Of a stretch of 64,000 nt of DNA, positions 1-12,533 are shown piece after piece. Position 1 is the first letter of the stretch; each line of letters begins with the position of its first letter. A program made the position numbers and the translations under genes. The DNA comes from Spinacia oleracea. Lineage: Eukaryota > Streptophyta > Magnoliopsida > Caryophyllales > Amaranthaceae. Where the stretch lies: assembly GCF_020520425.1 (NCBI RefSeq), contig NC_079491.1, positions 1,674,001-1,738,000 on the forward strand, read 5' to 3'. The notes beneath the pieces are model-generated. The model had not been told where the DNA came from. It searched no databases and saw only the letters and a list, made by a program, of their open reading frames with translations.

Positions 1-621
1 CTTTTCCCTCGATCAAATCATCAAAATTAGAAAAAAGGCATGTATAATAAATAGTCTTAAAAACACTATTGCATTCACGAGGGTTTTATCTCATGTGCTC
101 ATCTTCTCATATATGTACCTTCCATGTGTGAGATTTAGTTGGTAAGGACCAATGTTAACCCGTACCCTTATTTAATTATTAGATTATACTTTCGCAGGAC
201 ATCACATAATAACGATAGTAACACCTATGGATTAACACAACACATATTTTTTACCTAGGTATTTACTACTCGTATTAGATGGATATTGAATCTTATTACT
301 ATGTATAGAGACGAAATCAGAAACCTTATTTAGAAGGAGATCACATAAGAAAGTTACCTATTTAAAATGTTTTTAAACTAGTTTTTCAAAAAAAAAAAAA
401 TAATAACTTGGGTGTTGAGGCTCCCGCTTGTCCCCCCATGTTTCTGCCCCTGACTCTGCCGTTTTACTGGGTTCCTCATTAATTAAATAATTAAATAAAA
501 TTTTCGAGTACTTAATCATTTAAATTAGCCAGCTAATACGAGGTAATACCTGTATATATGTATATGTATATGTATCACTAGATACTGTATATGTATAGAG
601 CGTAGAATGATATATACATAC

Positions 622-3600
622 CTTAGGAGGCATATGTGGACTCTCCAAACGAAACTCATGCATGATCCAACCCGTTTTGATCCCATTCGGAGCCCGGTTT
701 TTATAGAAAACCAAAGTCTTCCTCATTCCAACAGTTTCCCGGGTCCTAGGTTCAAGTATAACCCGATCCTTACCCGTTGCTTTCCAGTAGCCAGATGTCG
801 TCGCCCTATTGGTGCGGAAGCCCGTGGCATACTTGCGGTCACGAAAGCTGAAGAAGTACCACTCTGTAGTGTTGAGCTTTGCCACCTCTACACAAAAATT
901 ATAAAAAAAAAGTCAAGAATTGATGGAAATTAGATCATTGCTTATATAGAAAATCAAATAATTATTTGCGTGTATACAATTAATTAAGTACAATGATTGT
1001 ATTTTTGATCGATCAATCTCCTGATTATTCAATTCTAAAGGATAAGAGAAACCGTACAATTATTAGTATAGTGTATAATTGACATTTTATGTGTATATAT
1101 ATGAGTCTTAATTATCGATATTAACTCTCTTTTTTTGAGGTAATATCGATATTAACTTTTGTTGTATATTCTTTTTAAAAAATAAATTATCGATCGATCC
1201 ATGTTATAAAGATGTATATATCTTTGTTGTTCATCAAAGTGACAACACACGACTTGTAGATGCATGCATGAGTTCATCTCAAAATATTTCCATTTACAGT
1301 AGATCGGTAACATAAAACGTTACACACAGACAAACAAATGGTTGTACGTGTTATTTAAGATGTAAAAGAGTAACACTGTTACGAACAAAAAAAAAAACTT
1401 ATGTGATCGAGTTTAATGGATATTTCTAATATGAAAGTTGTTTACACCTCTACTACAATTTACGAGGATTGAGGAGAGTATTTTTTTTTTTTTTTTTTTT
1501 TTGAGGAGAGACTATAAAAAAATTTGTTACAAAAAATTACTCCAAATATTTTCATGATTTCGAAGCATATTCCTGTTTACTAGTGTGACATACAACAGTA
1601 ATAGAATAATCTTATGTCATGTAGGTAGTAAAAATATTATTACCCCTTTCCATAAGTGTCACATCATTTTTGTTAACCCTAGTTGATTATTGGCTTCCTA
1701 GCTATTTTAATTATTTACTAGTGGACCATCGATCTAGATTCATCATTACGAGTAACAAAATTTCCAGGTATATTGACGTACAAGCTAAAAGCCTAAAACG
1801 TACAAAATAATAATTCTATTATTGCAATATAGAATAAGTACCACGTCTGTAATTTAGTTATTTTGGTATATACATGGTAATAATTTTGCAAAGGATAGTG
1901 ATATAGACGAGGTTGAATTCAGATTATGGACACTATACTCAAACGCTTTCATCACTATAAAAAATTGTACCATTAACGACGGGAAATTCCGTCGCTAAGA
2001 GCCGATAATCGTTGATTAATGACGGGATTTCCTGTCGCGAACCCGTCATAAAAGGGGGGTCGTCGTTAACCCATCGTAAAATACATTTGCGACGGAATTT
2101 TTGACCCGTCATAATTAGGTGTCGTTAAAGATACAAATTCTTGTAGTGTATTAATTAACCAACCAATCAACCTAGTTGGTGTTCTAATCAAGCACGTAGA
2201 TAAATTTGGGGGGATTTTTTAGAAATTTCTCAAAGTTTTTGTATTGGTTGTCAACTAAGCATCATTACTCTCCACATATTTAGAAACTTGTTGATCACTA
2301 CTAGAATTACTTGAAATAAATAATTATGGAACTAAGATAAGAAATGAGAGGTGGAGAAAGTGTATTAACTTTCCTAATGAGGTAATTAGAGTTTTGTTAG
2401 AAATTAATTAACTTTTTATTTTAAGTAAAAGATGAAATTGTATAACACCCTAGTTCAATGTAGAAATTTTAAATTAATTGTTATGTTTCCTAAATTAGAA
2501 AGGAGTCAACCTTGGCGTTGTCAACCTGTTATTTGTGATTTTATTAGCTTTCTTGACAAGCCTACTTAATATGCATGTAAACAAAAACAAAACAAATTGG
2601 TTTTTGGTGTTTTGTGTAACTAACACCAAGTAAAAAAAAACTTTACCATCTAGCATACTTTTAACTAGATAATTAAGATGAAAATTCGAAATTGACCCTG
2701 TTCTGTTCACCTTATTTCCAGTTATTTCAGGAAAAATAAGTTCAGGTAAGTTCAGATAAGATAAATTCAGAAAAAATAAGTGAAAATCAGGTGAATAGAA
2801 CGCACCCTAAATATGAAATTAGGTAAAGAATTAAAAATCAACTGGCTAGTTGATCGATATTTAGAAAATAACACCACGTCAGCAATATTATCCACAAAAG
2901 GCTAGGTGTGAATTCTAATCATGCAATGTTGAGGTAAGATGGGCTTTTCAAAACATAATACATGGGGCGAACAAAAAAAGAAAGGGAGACAAATCGGAAA
3001 AATGGCACACACAAACAAGTCACACCCAATAAAATGAAAGAGACAAAAAAATTTAGGGAGAAACAGATAGAAGGTAACAAACATCTACATATGAACTAAT
3101 AACGTTGTACTCACTATAATGGATTACAAAACATATTAATAGAGATTACCTTTAGTCTATAATATCTAGCATAAACAAGAAAAGTTTAATCATATACGTA
3201 GTACGAAGTATATATATTTATATTTTCGTATTAAAAAAATACATATATACGGACTCGTATATTTACATTTCCACCTCATTTCAATAAAAAAATTAAATAT
3301 TTTTATAAGAGAAAATAGAATTGAAGGAAATAGATTGCATGAAAACAATGTAAAGTCCCGGAGTTTCATGCACTATAAATAAATGCACATTGAAAAAAAG
3401 TGAAAGAAAATCAAATCAGTTGAGAAAATGTATCTTCAAAAATACTAGAGAGTTATTTACCACGACACGTCTACTAATTGGATTTATAGATTTATGATAT
3501 ACATGAATCAATTTAGATTTTTTTTTATCAATTAATGGTAATAATACTATGTATCATACTTAATAATGTGAAAGCTCTAAGAAAAATAGAGTAATGAATA

Positions 3601-4491
3601 ATGAAAATTAACAAAAAAAAAAATTATATATATATATATAGTCAAGTTACAAATCAATTACAAGTGGAAAGTACCTCGAATATTAATCGTAAGTTAATTA
3701 GATAATACCTCGAATATGAATTTAATTAGTGAAGATCCTCTTCGGTTATTCGACCATATATCGAATTATTGATTGACAAATGGAGTAATGTAGAACTTGA
3801 CATATAAAGAAAAGAAAATGTGTGATTTGATTCCCATTCTCCCCTTAAATTGCCCAATAACTGGATCGTCCGGCCTAGGGATCGATGTGTATAAGTATAC
3901 CTGGACCGGAAACCAGACCGGAATAAATCGTACATATTTTCCATTAAAATATTGAGAATCATATTCCATTTAACTAATGATGATAAAATCATTATAGAAA
4001 GACCAACATAAAGAATCTTAAGAAAGATTTGAAAATCAGTTTCAACTCAAAAAGGGGGGAAAGTGAAGAAAAAAAGAAGAAACACCATGCATGTAAACTT
4101 CATAGGAAAATAATGATAAACTTCATAGAAAGATAATGATAAAAATCAACGAGGTTTTAGCCTGGTGGTTAATAATTAAGATTTAAGGTGAGGGTCTGTG
4201 TACGACAGGTTTCAGATTCGAATTCCCCTCATTTGTAATTTATATTATCCTTCTGGTTCTTTCTTCCGGGAAAAAAAAAAATTATGGTTTCTAATAATAG
4301 TAATTAATTAAGTAAAACATACCAGGAAGTTGCCATGGCTCACAAGTATGCAAGTCAATTTCAACCAAAGTACCCTTAAGAGCTTCTTCATTAGCAATCT
4401 TTTTGTAAAGATAATGACAAACTAATTCTTCATCACTTGGATAAAATCTAAACCCAGGAGGAAGTGTTGCTCCAATGTCTCTTAAACCCAT
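622..4491 (-). CDS. NAC-domain transcription factor (NAC21/22-like), 5' part: exons 1 and 2
   Basis: Plant-specific NAC transcription factor, nuclear and DNA-binding. Exon 1 (4323-4491, 169 nt) begins with ATG at 4491 and reads [20 protein letters not shown], the opening of subdomain A. Exon 2 (622-887, 266 nt) follows a 3,435 bp intron with donor GTATGT and acceptor TGTAG; the split codon gives LP-E-VAKLN. Exon 2 holds subdomains [16 protein letters not shown], the DNA-contacting WKATGKDR, and [14 protein letters not shown] through MHEFRL. It ends at PPK followed by another GTATGT donor, the canonical second intron of the family. The 145 codons seen cover essentially the whole NAC domain. 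The variable C-terminal activation region must lie in exon 3 beyond the left edge, since 1-621 has no suitable coding sequence. Many relatives of this subfamily carry a miR164 site in that last exon, which cannot be checked here. The NAC domain call is certain; the subfamily is from memory. Confidence 0.93.
1953..2148. mobile_element. Mini-CACTA (CMC) non-autonomous transposon in NAC intron 1
   Basis: The element begins CACTATAAAAAATTGTACC and ends with the reverse complement of CACTACAAGAATTTGTATC, the CACTA terminal signature. Inside are short mirror-image subterminal motifs of the type GACGG/CCGTC (for example 1978-1996, 2022-2050, 2060-2110), as expected for CACTA subterminal repeats. It is about 196 bp with no coding capacity. 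The 3 bp flanks are CAT and TAT, a possible decayed target duplication. A related copy lies at 25416-25683 in the opposite orientation. Confidence 0.8.
2695..2812. mobile_element. Tourist-like MITE fragment (ATAAGTTCAG family)
   Basis: Reads CCCTGTTCTGTTCACCTTAT at the left, then repeated AAGTTCAG/ATAAG units, and ends GGTGAATAGAACGCACCC followed by TAA. Same family as the better preserved copy at 13456-13702. Confidence 0.6.
4149..4281 (+). mobile_element. tRNA-derived SINE in NAC intron 1
   Basis: A box A-like motif (TAGCCTGGTGG) is followed about 50 bases later by a box B-like motif (AGATTCGAATTCC), then a non-tRNA body and an A-rich tail near 4270. This is the layout of a plant SINE made from an internal Pol III promoter. 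It is antisense to the NAC gene. A related copy is at 31464-31589. No clear target duplication was found. Confidence 0.7.
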
Positions 4492-4651
4492 CTTTAACTT
4501 TCTTAATCACTAATTAATCGATCTTAATTAGCTTCTTTATAAGTCCAAAGTGAAGAAGATGAAGAATAATAATAATTTATGTATGAATGTATGTATGTAT
4601 ATGTATTTTTATTTGCAATGAGATGTGTATAATATATAGTTTCAAAATGTG

Positions 4652-4663
4652 TATATATATAAG
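4652..4663 (-). promoter_or_regulatory. Possible TATA box of the NAC gene
   Basis: An alternating TA run read on the minus strand about 165 bases upstream of the NAC ATG, a plausible distance for a TATA element followed by a leader of about 130 bases. Position and composition are the only support; such runs are common in this AT-rich sequence. Confidence 0.3.
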
Positions 4664-5257
4664 GGAGGACATAAGAAGTAAGGTTTGGCAATAATAAAAA
4701 TATTGGCTTTTAGTAGAGATGATAGGGAGATGAGGAGAGAGAGAATGCTTGCTAAGTTAGTTAAGGTGGGGGGAAGTTTCAAGAAAAGCCAAAGTTACAA
4801 GAAATCTTAATTATGTGAAAAAAAGGTGAATAATATTAATAATATTATTATTAACCCTTAATTCTATTATGTCTATTTCTTATTGCCAATTAATGCCACA
4901 TATGAGTATATGGACAAAGTAATTAATTAACCTTAACATCTCTAATTGTTTAGTACATCGCTTTTAGTTAGAAATTTCCAATTTATTACATTTTTAATAA
5001 AATTAGAATATTTTTTTTTCAGTGTAAATGAGCCACAAGGGAAATACAGGAAGAAGAGATTCTCGCGGATGATTTTACCATAACCTCGGTTTTACCCACT
5101 GACAGTGGCAGAGCCATTATTGCAAGTGTAGGGTCAATGGACCCCATTTAAAATTTGTTTTTTTTATAACTAAATCTGAAAATGTTGTAGTTTCTATATA
5201 TAAAATTAACTATATGCACTAATGCACCCACTAAAACTACCAAATGATATTTAGAAA

Positions 5258-5598
5258 CGAAAATGATAAAGGTCGCAACATGCGACCTTTAAGCCGTGTC
5301 ACAATGATGACATGGCATGCTTATGTGTCATGATTTAAATTAGAAATTAAAATATTTAACTTATATAACCTATTATAAATGTTACAAAACAGGTAGAAAA
5401 ATCTTAATATTCTAATTTGTTTACTTTTTTATATTGACTACCTTATTTACATAATTTCATAGTAAAAATATTATATTGATAGTAAAAATATTCTGATGAT
5501 GCATATCCTACATGACGCCTATATGTACCAATTAAACTCCGACACGTAAGATTGCGACAACTAAATGTTGTCGCAACTTGCGACCTTCATCATCACCC
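5258..5598. mobile_element. Mutator-like MITE with perfect 9 bp target duplication
   Basis: Related ends point inward: AATGATAAAGGTCGCAAC on the left and, reverse-complemented, GATGATGAAGGTCGCAAG on the right. The element is flanked by ATTTAGAAA at 5249-5257 and again at 5599-5607, a perfect 9 bp direct repeat typical of MULE insertion. It is 341 bp and non-coding. Inner palindromes (TCGCAAC with its complement) sit near both ends. Confidence 0.75.
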
Positions 5599-7422
5599 AT
5601 TTAGAAAACCCCTTAGATAGTTAGACATTGCTCTGAGTTCTCCACATTACCTCATTGGTAATTTACGGTGTATAGAATTAGAACACTTTGCACTTCTACA
5701 TAATTTAATTTCTATATTTTTTTTTATTTTATTCATATGAGGACTAAGTCCAATTAATTTAATTCCTATGTAACTAAACACGTTTCATATAATTTAATTA
5801 TGTTGTCACAAAAGGGGATATGTTAAATGGATGTATTTTTAAATTTTCATGTATCAAGCTAGATCCATCAAGTTTCCATTGATTTATTTACTGGAGTAGT
5901 ACTGGCACACAATATACATAAATGTAAAGGGAATATATATATATATTTCATTTTCATGAGTGATGACTATATACATCTATACATACTCCGTACATGATAT
6001 CTCATTATTTTTATATCGATTATTTATCGTTTTACTTTTAATTAACTCGATTGATTCTTAAGGTCGAAGATTTCATATTTTTAATAATGCTATGTAAATA
6101 TTATCACTATATTACAAATATTTCTCAACAAATACAAATTATAGCTAGCTTCCATATACCATTTTAATGTGAACCCATGAATAATTTATTTTTCTTATAT
6201 CTAATGTGAATCATCGTGGAGATTTTAATCAATTAAAGTACAAAGATCCACTAAAACTATAACGCTTAGTGAAAATTTATCGATCGTCATGTATAGATAT
6301 GCGGAGTAGATATGTTCAATAATTTATCACATAGATTGTCTTCTGACCACGTACAAGATATATATGTGGCTTAACTATAATGATATTCTTTACTTAAAAT
6401 GCGAGTATGAATGTGTGACACAATATTATTATCACTAGATTGTCTTTTGACCACGTACACTAATTTGGTAATCCTAATTGTACATGTTCGCTTTATTTCA
6501 AATGTAGTTGGCACATAATTGTGAACTAAACGTTTATGACCTAAGAATATGACACGGTTTACTTGAAGACCGGCCTATTATAATAGTTCAACTATTTATT
6601 TTCCCTTACTCTAGTACTTAACGACTTTTACAAAAGTTTTGACGACTTTTACAGAACATTCAATAATCATAAAGTTATTCACGTAATTATTATCCGACAT
6701 ATGAGTGATTAATTTCAATGTGAACGCGACCTAATATTAAAGTCATTTCCTCATTTGATTGTCCACAATTCATCAAATAGGAGCAACACAAATGTGCATA
6801 CTTTTGAAAGAATAAAACATAATTTCTACAATTACAAATATAAATATTCCATACGGCATGTTAATCATTCTTCTTTTCAAGGGTATAATAATTAGTGTAT
6901 TAGGAGTAGTAACCATCAACTTAATCAAAAAAGTGAGAGAGGGAATTGTATGGAAATGTTGTTGAAAAATAGTTTGTTTTAAAAAAAAAAATCAAAAAAT
7001 TGATTGGCATGAGAAGTGCAAGAACATGTGCTTGACACGGCAAATGGATAAAAAGGGGAAACAAAAGATTAAAGTCTGTTTGACTTTTTTCATTCTTCTT
7101 TTTAGGGACCATTTTATTTTAATTTAATTTAAATTAATTTATATTACTCGTATATGAACTGTTTATTTACATGCATTGGTGAATTAATTTGGTACGTTCC
7201 TTCTTACTCAAATACTCCGAGACTTACGGGTGCAAATGTTAGACCCGTACGTGTCCACGGGTTGTCCGATTGTACAACCGGTTGTAACATACACAGTTTT
7301 GTTGAAACATAGCTTTTCCGAACAACATATAAGATGAGACACTCCTCCTCACACGTGTCATTTTCAATTTGGCTCATAGTATTAACGGATTAAGGTTCAA
7401 GTCGTGGGTCTGACTCTGATAT

Positions 7423-7810
7423 CATGTTAAAGTATGGAGAAATATGTATTTAATTGTCTGGTCATGTGATAGTGAGTATGTGCCTCAGTTTATAATATAT
7501 ATGAACTAGATATCCTACGCTTTGCAGATTTCCTAAATTTCATATATTTTTATCTCATAACATACATCTAAGTTATAAAACAACTCTATCTCATACAGTA
7601 TTATACTCTATATATACCATGTTAAATTATGGAGAAATATGTACTTTTGTCTGATCATGTGACCGTGGGTATGTGGCTTTAGTTATAATATGAACTAGAT
7701 AACCTACAATTTGCAGATTTTCTAAGTTTCATATATATACTTCTATCTCATAACATACAGCTAAGTTAAAACATAACTCTATCTCATATATTATACTCTA
7801 TTAACGTTAT
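7423..7810. repeat. Two tandem units of about 195 bp
   Basis: Unit 1 (7423-7617) and unit 2 (7618 to about 7810) both start CATGTTAAA/T, run through TATGGAGAAATATGTA, TTTGCAGAT and CATAACATAC, and end in ATACTCTAT. Just left of unit 1 is CTCTGATATCA, the complement of a tRNA-Met-type primer-binding site. The pair could therefore be tandem LTR-like units of a miniature retrotransposon on the minus strand. The duplication is clear; the LTR reading is inference. Confidence 0.65.
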
Positions 7811-9440
7811 CCTTAACAAGTCTTCATTGACTATATAACAGACTAATGGATTATAACCTGCACAGTCTTTATTGATTATACAACCGGTGGTAACATGTGC
7901 AATCTTTATAGTCAAGACTTTTTCTTATTTGTAAAAGTTTATGTATTTATTTATTTATTTATTTATTTTGAGATAATACTATCCGTAAAGGAGGAATTGG
8001 AGGGACTTTATGTTGCATGTAGTCTTGAAGAAGATTCTTTGTAGTAACATAAGAATGGAAAAATTTTCAAAAGAGATTCTTCGTGGAAAGTTAGTTGTTG
8101 AATTCGATCTCATCTCTTTCTGTAGATTGTGATATTTCTTTATTCTTACTTTCGTCAAGTTTTAGTCCACAATTTCATGGACATTTTACTTTTTATTAAG
8201 TTGGAGAACTTTAATTTATTTGAATTTGAGTCGTTATCCATGAAAAGGAAATATTTCTTTGGAACCTTATTACCTTGTATATTTAACTATTTAAGTAATC
8301 AAGTGTTGGGATTATGGAAACAGTATGTAACAAAACAACATACATATACAACATTCATAAATCAGAAGTTGCACCCGGCCGGTTACATGCAGCTCGATTT
8401 ACATATAAAATTTAATTAGCTAACTTATTACTCGAATCTCCAATTCTTATATTACAAATTCTTATTTATATGAGACGCGTCACATCATTAATTAATTATT
8501 AGATATAACACGACACATTCAAATGAGGTTAACAATTCAAAAATGAGATTACTGCAAATTAACGTTCTACAAGTAGTAGGTTAACATCGGATTGCAACTA
8601 GGCTTATTTGGTTGACATAGGAATTAAAATTTCCATAGGAAGTTGTAATTCAAGGGAAATTAGTTCCCATGTTCAATTCATGAGAATTTCTTAAATGAAC
8701 TTTGATTGACCAAGGGGGACTAGGTAATGTACTTCCCATGTTTTGTAGGAACTCAAAATTCCCATGAATTTCAACTTCTTCCATTTTTACTTTTTTATGT
8801 CAACCAAACAACTAGCCAATTTATGAATTCCCGTGAATTTTCACTTCCCCCATTTTTAGATGTCTACCAAACAACCCCTAATAATTTATTTTTATTTTTA
8901 TTTTTACAGGGAAGAATAATATCATTAATAATCAGTCATACATGTTTCTTAACAAAAGGTTGTGGGGTGTTTTGCATGATTCATACAAATAAAGTACTCC
9001 TATAAGCTATAGGATTATAAATTTAGGGTTCTAAATCTCATACATAGTGTTTGTTTAAGAAAATTTCAATTTCTAAAGAGTTGGGTGTTCTTTTCTTTTC
9101 ATTTGATTGTATGTGTTTCCATTTGATCGATGTTGGTATATTATAAGATGTTATCTCGAACTTTGCATTGGTAAGGAAGTCCTTTCGTGTTTGATTTGGC
9201 CTAAGGCCCAAGCTATCAAGATTATATAAGAAGCTTATACAACAAGAAGCAGCAAGCTAGGATTATGTGTTATATATATATATATTAATGTTGACTGCAA
9301 CAATAATTATATACCCGCTAATTGATGTCAAATCTTGATATAATTACAATCAAAGAATTGGAACAAAACTCATATTCACATTATAACTTTGAACTTTAAT
9401 TTCAATATTTTGATTTATGTGTTATATTTATCTAAAGTTT

Positions 9441-10090
9441 TACGGCTAACATACGCGTCTGGGCCGCACCCGTCATCAAGAGCTCAAGATTGAGAGTCCA
9501 CTTTAAAAGACCAAATGACGTTCCACCTTAAAATCATAGGGCTATAAGAGGAGTAACCCCTTATTAGACTTGTTAAGTGATTACGCTCATCTTTTATCAA
9601 TGCGCGCGGGACACTCACATAATCACATGGTGTTGTTTCATGGGCTAGAGTGGGTTTCTCGTTACTCCCCCTCACATGTGTTGTTTTCTATTTGGCCCAG
9701 AGTATTAACGGTCCAAGGTCTAAGACGCGGAATTTGCTCTGATACCATGTTAAATACGGGTCTGGATCACACCCGATATCAAGAGTTAGAGTCCACTTTA
9801 TAAGATCAAAGGAGGTCCAATCCACCTTAAAACCATATATTGCTTAACTAATTGGTTCCATTGCTTAACCAATTGGTTCCAGTTCATAACCAATTGGTTC
9901 TAGTGCTTAGCTAATTAGTTTCATTGTTTAATTAATTGTTTCCATTATATTGTTTAACTTATATTACACTAAAGCGGTCTTTTATATAAGATCATCTTAT
10001 ATAAAAGTTTGTATTACCCTATTAATTAAGTGATTACGCTCTCATCTTTCATCATTGTGCATGGGACACTCACATAATCACATATGTTGT
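9441..10090. repeat. Diverged repeat blocks, probably miniature LTR element (TRIM-like) fragments
   Basis: Three related blocks occur. 9450-9560 and 9755-9840 share a text running from ACGxGTCTGG through AGAGTCCACTTTA to CACCTTAAAA. 9575-9640 and 10022-10090 share AAGTGATTACGCTC through GGGACACTCACATAATCACAT. At 9739-9752 the text GCTCTGATACCATGTTAAA matches a minus-strand tRNA-Met-type primer site abutting an LTR that starts TGTTAA. No coding sequence is recognisable. Confidence 0.45.
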
Positions 10091-10308
10091 TTGGGAAGAC
10101 TTGCTTCAAAAGAGTACCTTCGTAGACCTTATACAAGTACGTACTTTGAGCCACCTCAATCTTATTTCTAATTCCAAATACTTCAATAAGTTGAATTTGC
10201 TATTTAATTCATTACATATATAGAGGCAGGACCAGAAAACTTAGTTTCATATCTGTAGGGGGCTATGTATAAAAATAATTATTAGTGATTTGAGATATAA
10301 GAAATATA

Positions 10309-10560
10309 ATTCCTCTGTTTCGGAAATATCGCACCATGATTGACTTTTACTTCTATAACCATTACTTTAAATCTTAATATCTCAAATCGTAAGCAAGTAA
10401 AAATTATAAAAAATTAATATTTAGAAAATATATATCGATACGAATCTAACATGACCTCGCATGACTAAAATTTCCTTACGGACGAATCACAAAAAATGGC
10501 CAAAGTCATAGTGTGAATAATGTAAAAAACAAATGGTGCGGTAGTTCCAGAGCGGAGGAA
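10309..10560. mobile_element. Stowaway-like MITE
   Basis: The left end CCTCTGTTTCGGAAATATCG pairs imperfectly with the right end GGTAGTTCCAGAGCGGAGGA (reverse complement TCCTCCGCTCTGG). These are Tc1/mariner Stowaway-type ends, around a 250 bp AT-rich body. Confidence 0.6.
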
Positions 10561-10822
10561 ATATATTTGTTTTATAGGTTTATATTTCAAAATTTTAAAA
10601 ATTCACATCAATATTTTTTTAAAATCAAAATTTAGAAATCCATGACTTCGCGATTTTACAAGGCTCCCACTAGTCCTCCCTATGTTCCGTCCCTCCCATG
10701 AGTACATATAAGAGACTAGATTTGATTGATCTATTCAATGACAGATCTACCAATTTGGCTTATAAAGGCAATAATGTTGGGGGGTCCGATCCAAGAAAGA
10801 AACACTTTGGCATTATGTTATA

Positions 10823-11077
10823 CTTCCTCCGTTTCAAAAAGATCTTTACAGTTACTATTTGCACAAACTCCAATGCAATATTTAACTACTAATATATCCA
10901 ATTTCGTATGTGAAAAAATTATAAAAATTTGATATTGTGAAAATACATACCAAGACCAATCTGACAAGATCTTACATGTAATATTTTGATGTATATAATA
11001 GTGAGAATTTACGGTCAAAGTTTTTATACTTTGGGCACATTTTCCAAAGCGTAAAGAACTTTCAGAAACGGAGGTAG
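10823..11077. mobile_element. Stowaway MITE with TA target duplication
   Basis: Ends CTTCCTCCGTTTC and the complement of GAAACGGAGGTAG are near-perfect inverted repeats, flanked by TA at 10821-10822 and 11078-11079. The 255 bp body is non-coding. A diverged relative is at about 20050-20310, where GTTCTTTACGCTTTGGAA recurs. Confidence 0.8.
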
Positions 11078-11823
11078 TAACAAGTAGCAATGTAGTTAAC
11101 CTATCCACAATTAAGTATTGGTTCTTTTTCATTACAATTCAATAAAAATATTTTGCAATCTCATGGTTAGAATATGCCTTGAATCGATCAAACCTCTGAC
11201 TGCAACGTTCCATCACGAGGATCTGTTATTCTGGACTTGGGTTATCTGTTTTGAGTCAATTTTCTGGGTTTTTCCACATCTGTCTAAATAGTATTTCGTA
11301 CTATATAAACTCTATAAGTCCTAACCTAGTTGTATTTGTATTTTGTAATATGTACTCCTCAAAATTCAAAAATCAATAAATATTTTCTCTCATCCGCCTG
11401 TGGATGTAGCTAACACATTGTTACTGAACCACGTTAAATCTCTGTGTTCTTTATTTAAACTTCCATTTTTAAAGAAGGGGTGAGGTGGCATTGGCAATTA
11501 TATTGGAAACGAGGACAAAAATATTCCTATTTATAATCATAATATACTACGCTCATAATTTTAACATATATGTTCACCTGTTTGAATAACTTAGGTATTG
11601 TATAAATCTATATTTACATAGATATTTCATTATAACGTGCACTCATGTACGAGTATATAAATTTTAGTTTACATTATGCTCTTGTTGTCTAATTATGCAT
11701 ATATACAAGAACTTTCGAAAGAATTTTCTAATTAAGGATATGTATTGATCATATTGGAGAAAGAAAATAAAGAAGTACGATCATGTGCCCTAATTTGAGT
11801 TCCAAAGTCCAATTACTCTAATT

Positions 11824-12019
11824 TTTTATTTTTTTATTTTTTAATAGGTAAGAATAATGGACCCTAACTGAACCAGCACCTAGAACAGGTGAACCAGTCC
11901 AACTCCGCAGGTGATTGCTTGAGTCACTCCCAAGCATTTCGTAATTGATGGGGCTCGAACTTGTGACCTCCAAGTCACAAGGTGAGTTCCCCACCAACTC
12001 CACCAACTTATGTTGGTTA
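11824..12019 (-). mobile_element. tRNA-derived SINE with 15 bp target duplication
   Basis: Read on the minus strand, it starts near 12019, has box A-like AGTTGGTGGGG and box B-like CAAGTTCGAGCCCC, then a unique body and an A-rich tail of AAAAAATAAAA units ending at 11824. It is flanked by CCAATTACTCTAATT (11809-11823) and CCAATTACTCCAATT (12020-12034), a 15 bp target duplication with one mismatch. The frame at 11818-12006 is a by-product. Confidence 0.85.
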
Positions 12020-12292
12020 CCAATTACTCCAATTAATTATACATTTCTTGACTAGGCTTGTGTTGTAGATTCGATCGAGTACAATAAAGTGTATAGTAAT
12101 CCAGCTGGACGTGCTCATGTATTATATGTATAAGACAGATAGGCAAGAGCCTCTCTGCATGGAGTGGTGATTGAAACAACACAAAAGTCACAAAACTATC
12201 AACAAATTAAGATACTAATATGGTATTCACCAAATCAACCCATATAGTTGAATCGGGCCCACCTTGTGAAATACAGAGTACTTACGGCCTGG

Positions 12293-12533
12293 TAGGGGTG
12301 GCAATTCGGGTCAATATGTCAGTTTCGGGTTTGATTTCGCGTCGATTTTGGGGTGTGTCAAAAAATATCAAAAATATTGTACAACTTAATATTACTACAA
12401 AATATGATAAATGGGTCAAATCGGGTCAATTTCAGGTCATTCGGGTTCAGTTCAGGTCGGGTCCGAATTTCTCTCAGTAATTTCAGGCCGGGTTCGAGTC
12501 GGGTTATCAGGTCGGGTCAGGGTTTGTCAGCAT
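12293..12533. mobile_element. hAT-like MITE, diverged
   Basis: Begins TAGGGGTGGCAATTCGGGTC and ends TTGTCAGCATTA, a weak inverted match, with internal repeats of TCGGGTCA and TTCAGGTCGGGT. TAGGGGTGGCAA-type starts are typical of plant hAT (Ac-like) elements. The 8 bp flanks (CGGCCTGG and CCGTTTGG) agree at only 5 positions, so the boundary is approximate. Confidence 0.5.

Larger units (their letters stand above)
888..4322 (-). other. NAC gene intron 1 (3.4 kb)
   Basis: GT-AG intron separating the two NAC-domain exons. It is AT-rich and holds a mini-CACTA element (1953-2148), a Tourist-like fragment (about 2695-2810) and a tRNA-derived SINE (about 4149-4281). NAC introns at this position are usually a few hundred bases or less, so this one has been inflated by insertions. 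The open frames at 2495-2710, 2902-3084 and 3726-3992 show no recognisable protein and are treated as chance. Confidence 0.8.

Noticed and set aside
1..621. NAC exon 3 at the left edge
   Set aside because: The minus strand of this stretch is AT-rich with stops in all frames and no NAC C-terminal-like text; the exon must be outside the window.
4149..4281. A genuine tRNA gene
   Set aside because: Box A and box B motifs are present, but the stems do not fold into a tRNA and an A-rich tail follows, so it is a SINE. The same reasoning applies to 11824-12019 and 31464-31589.
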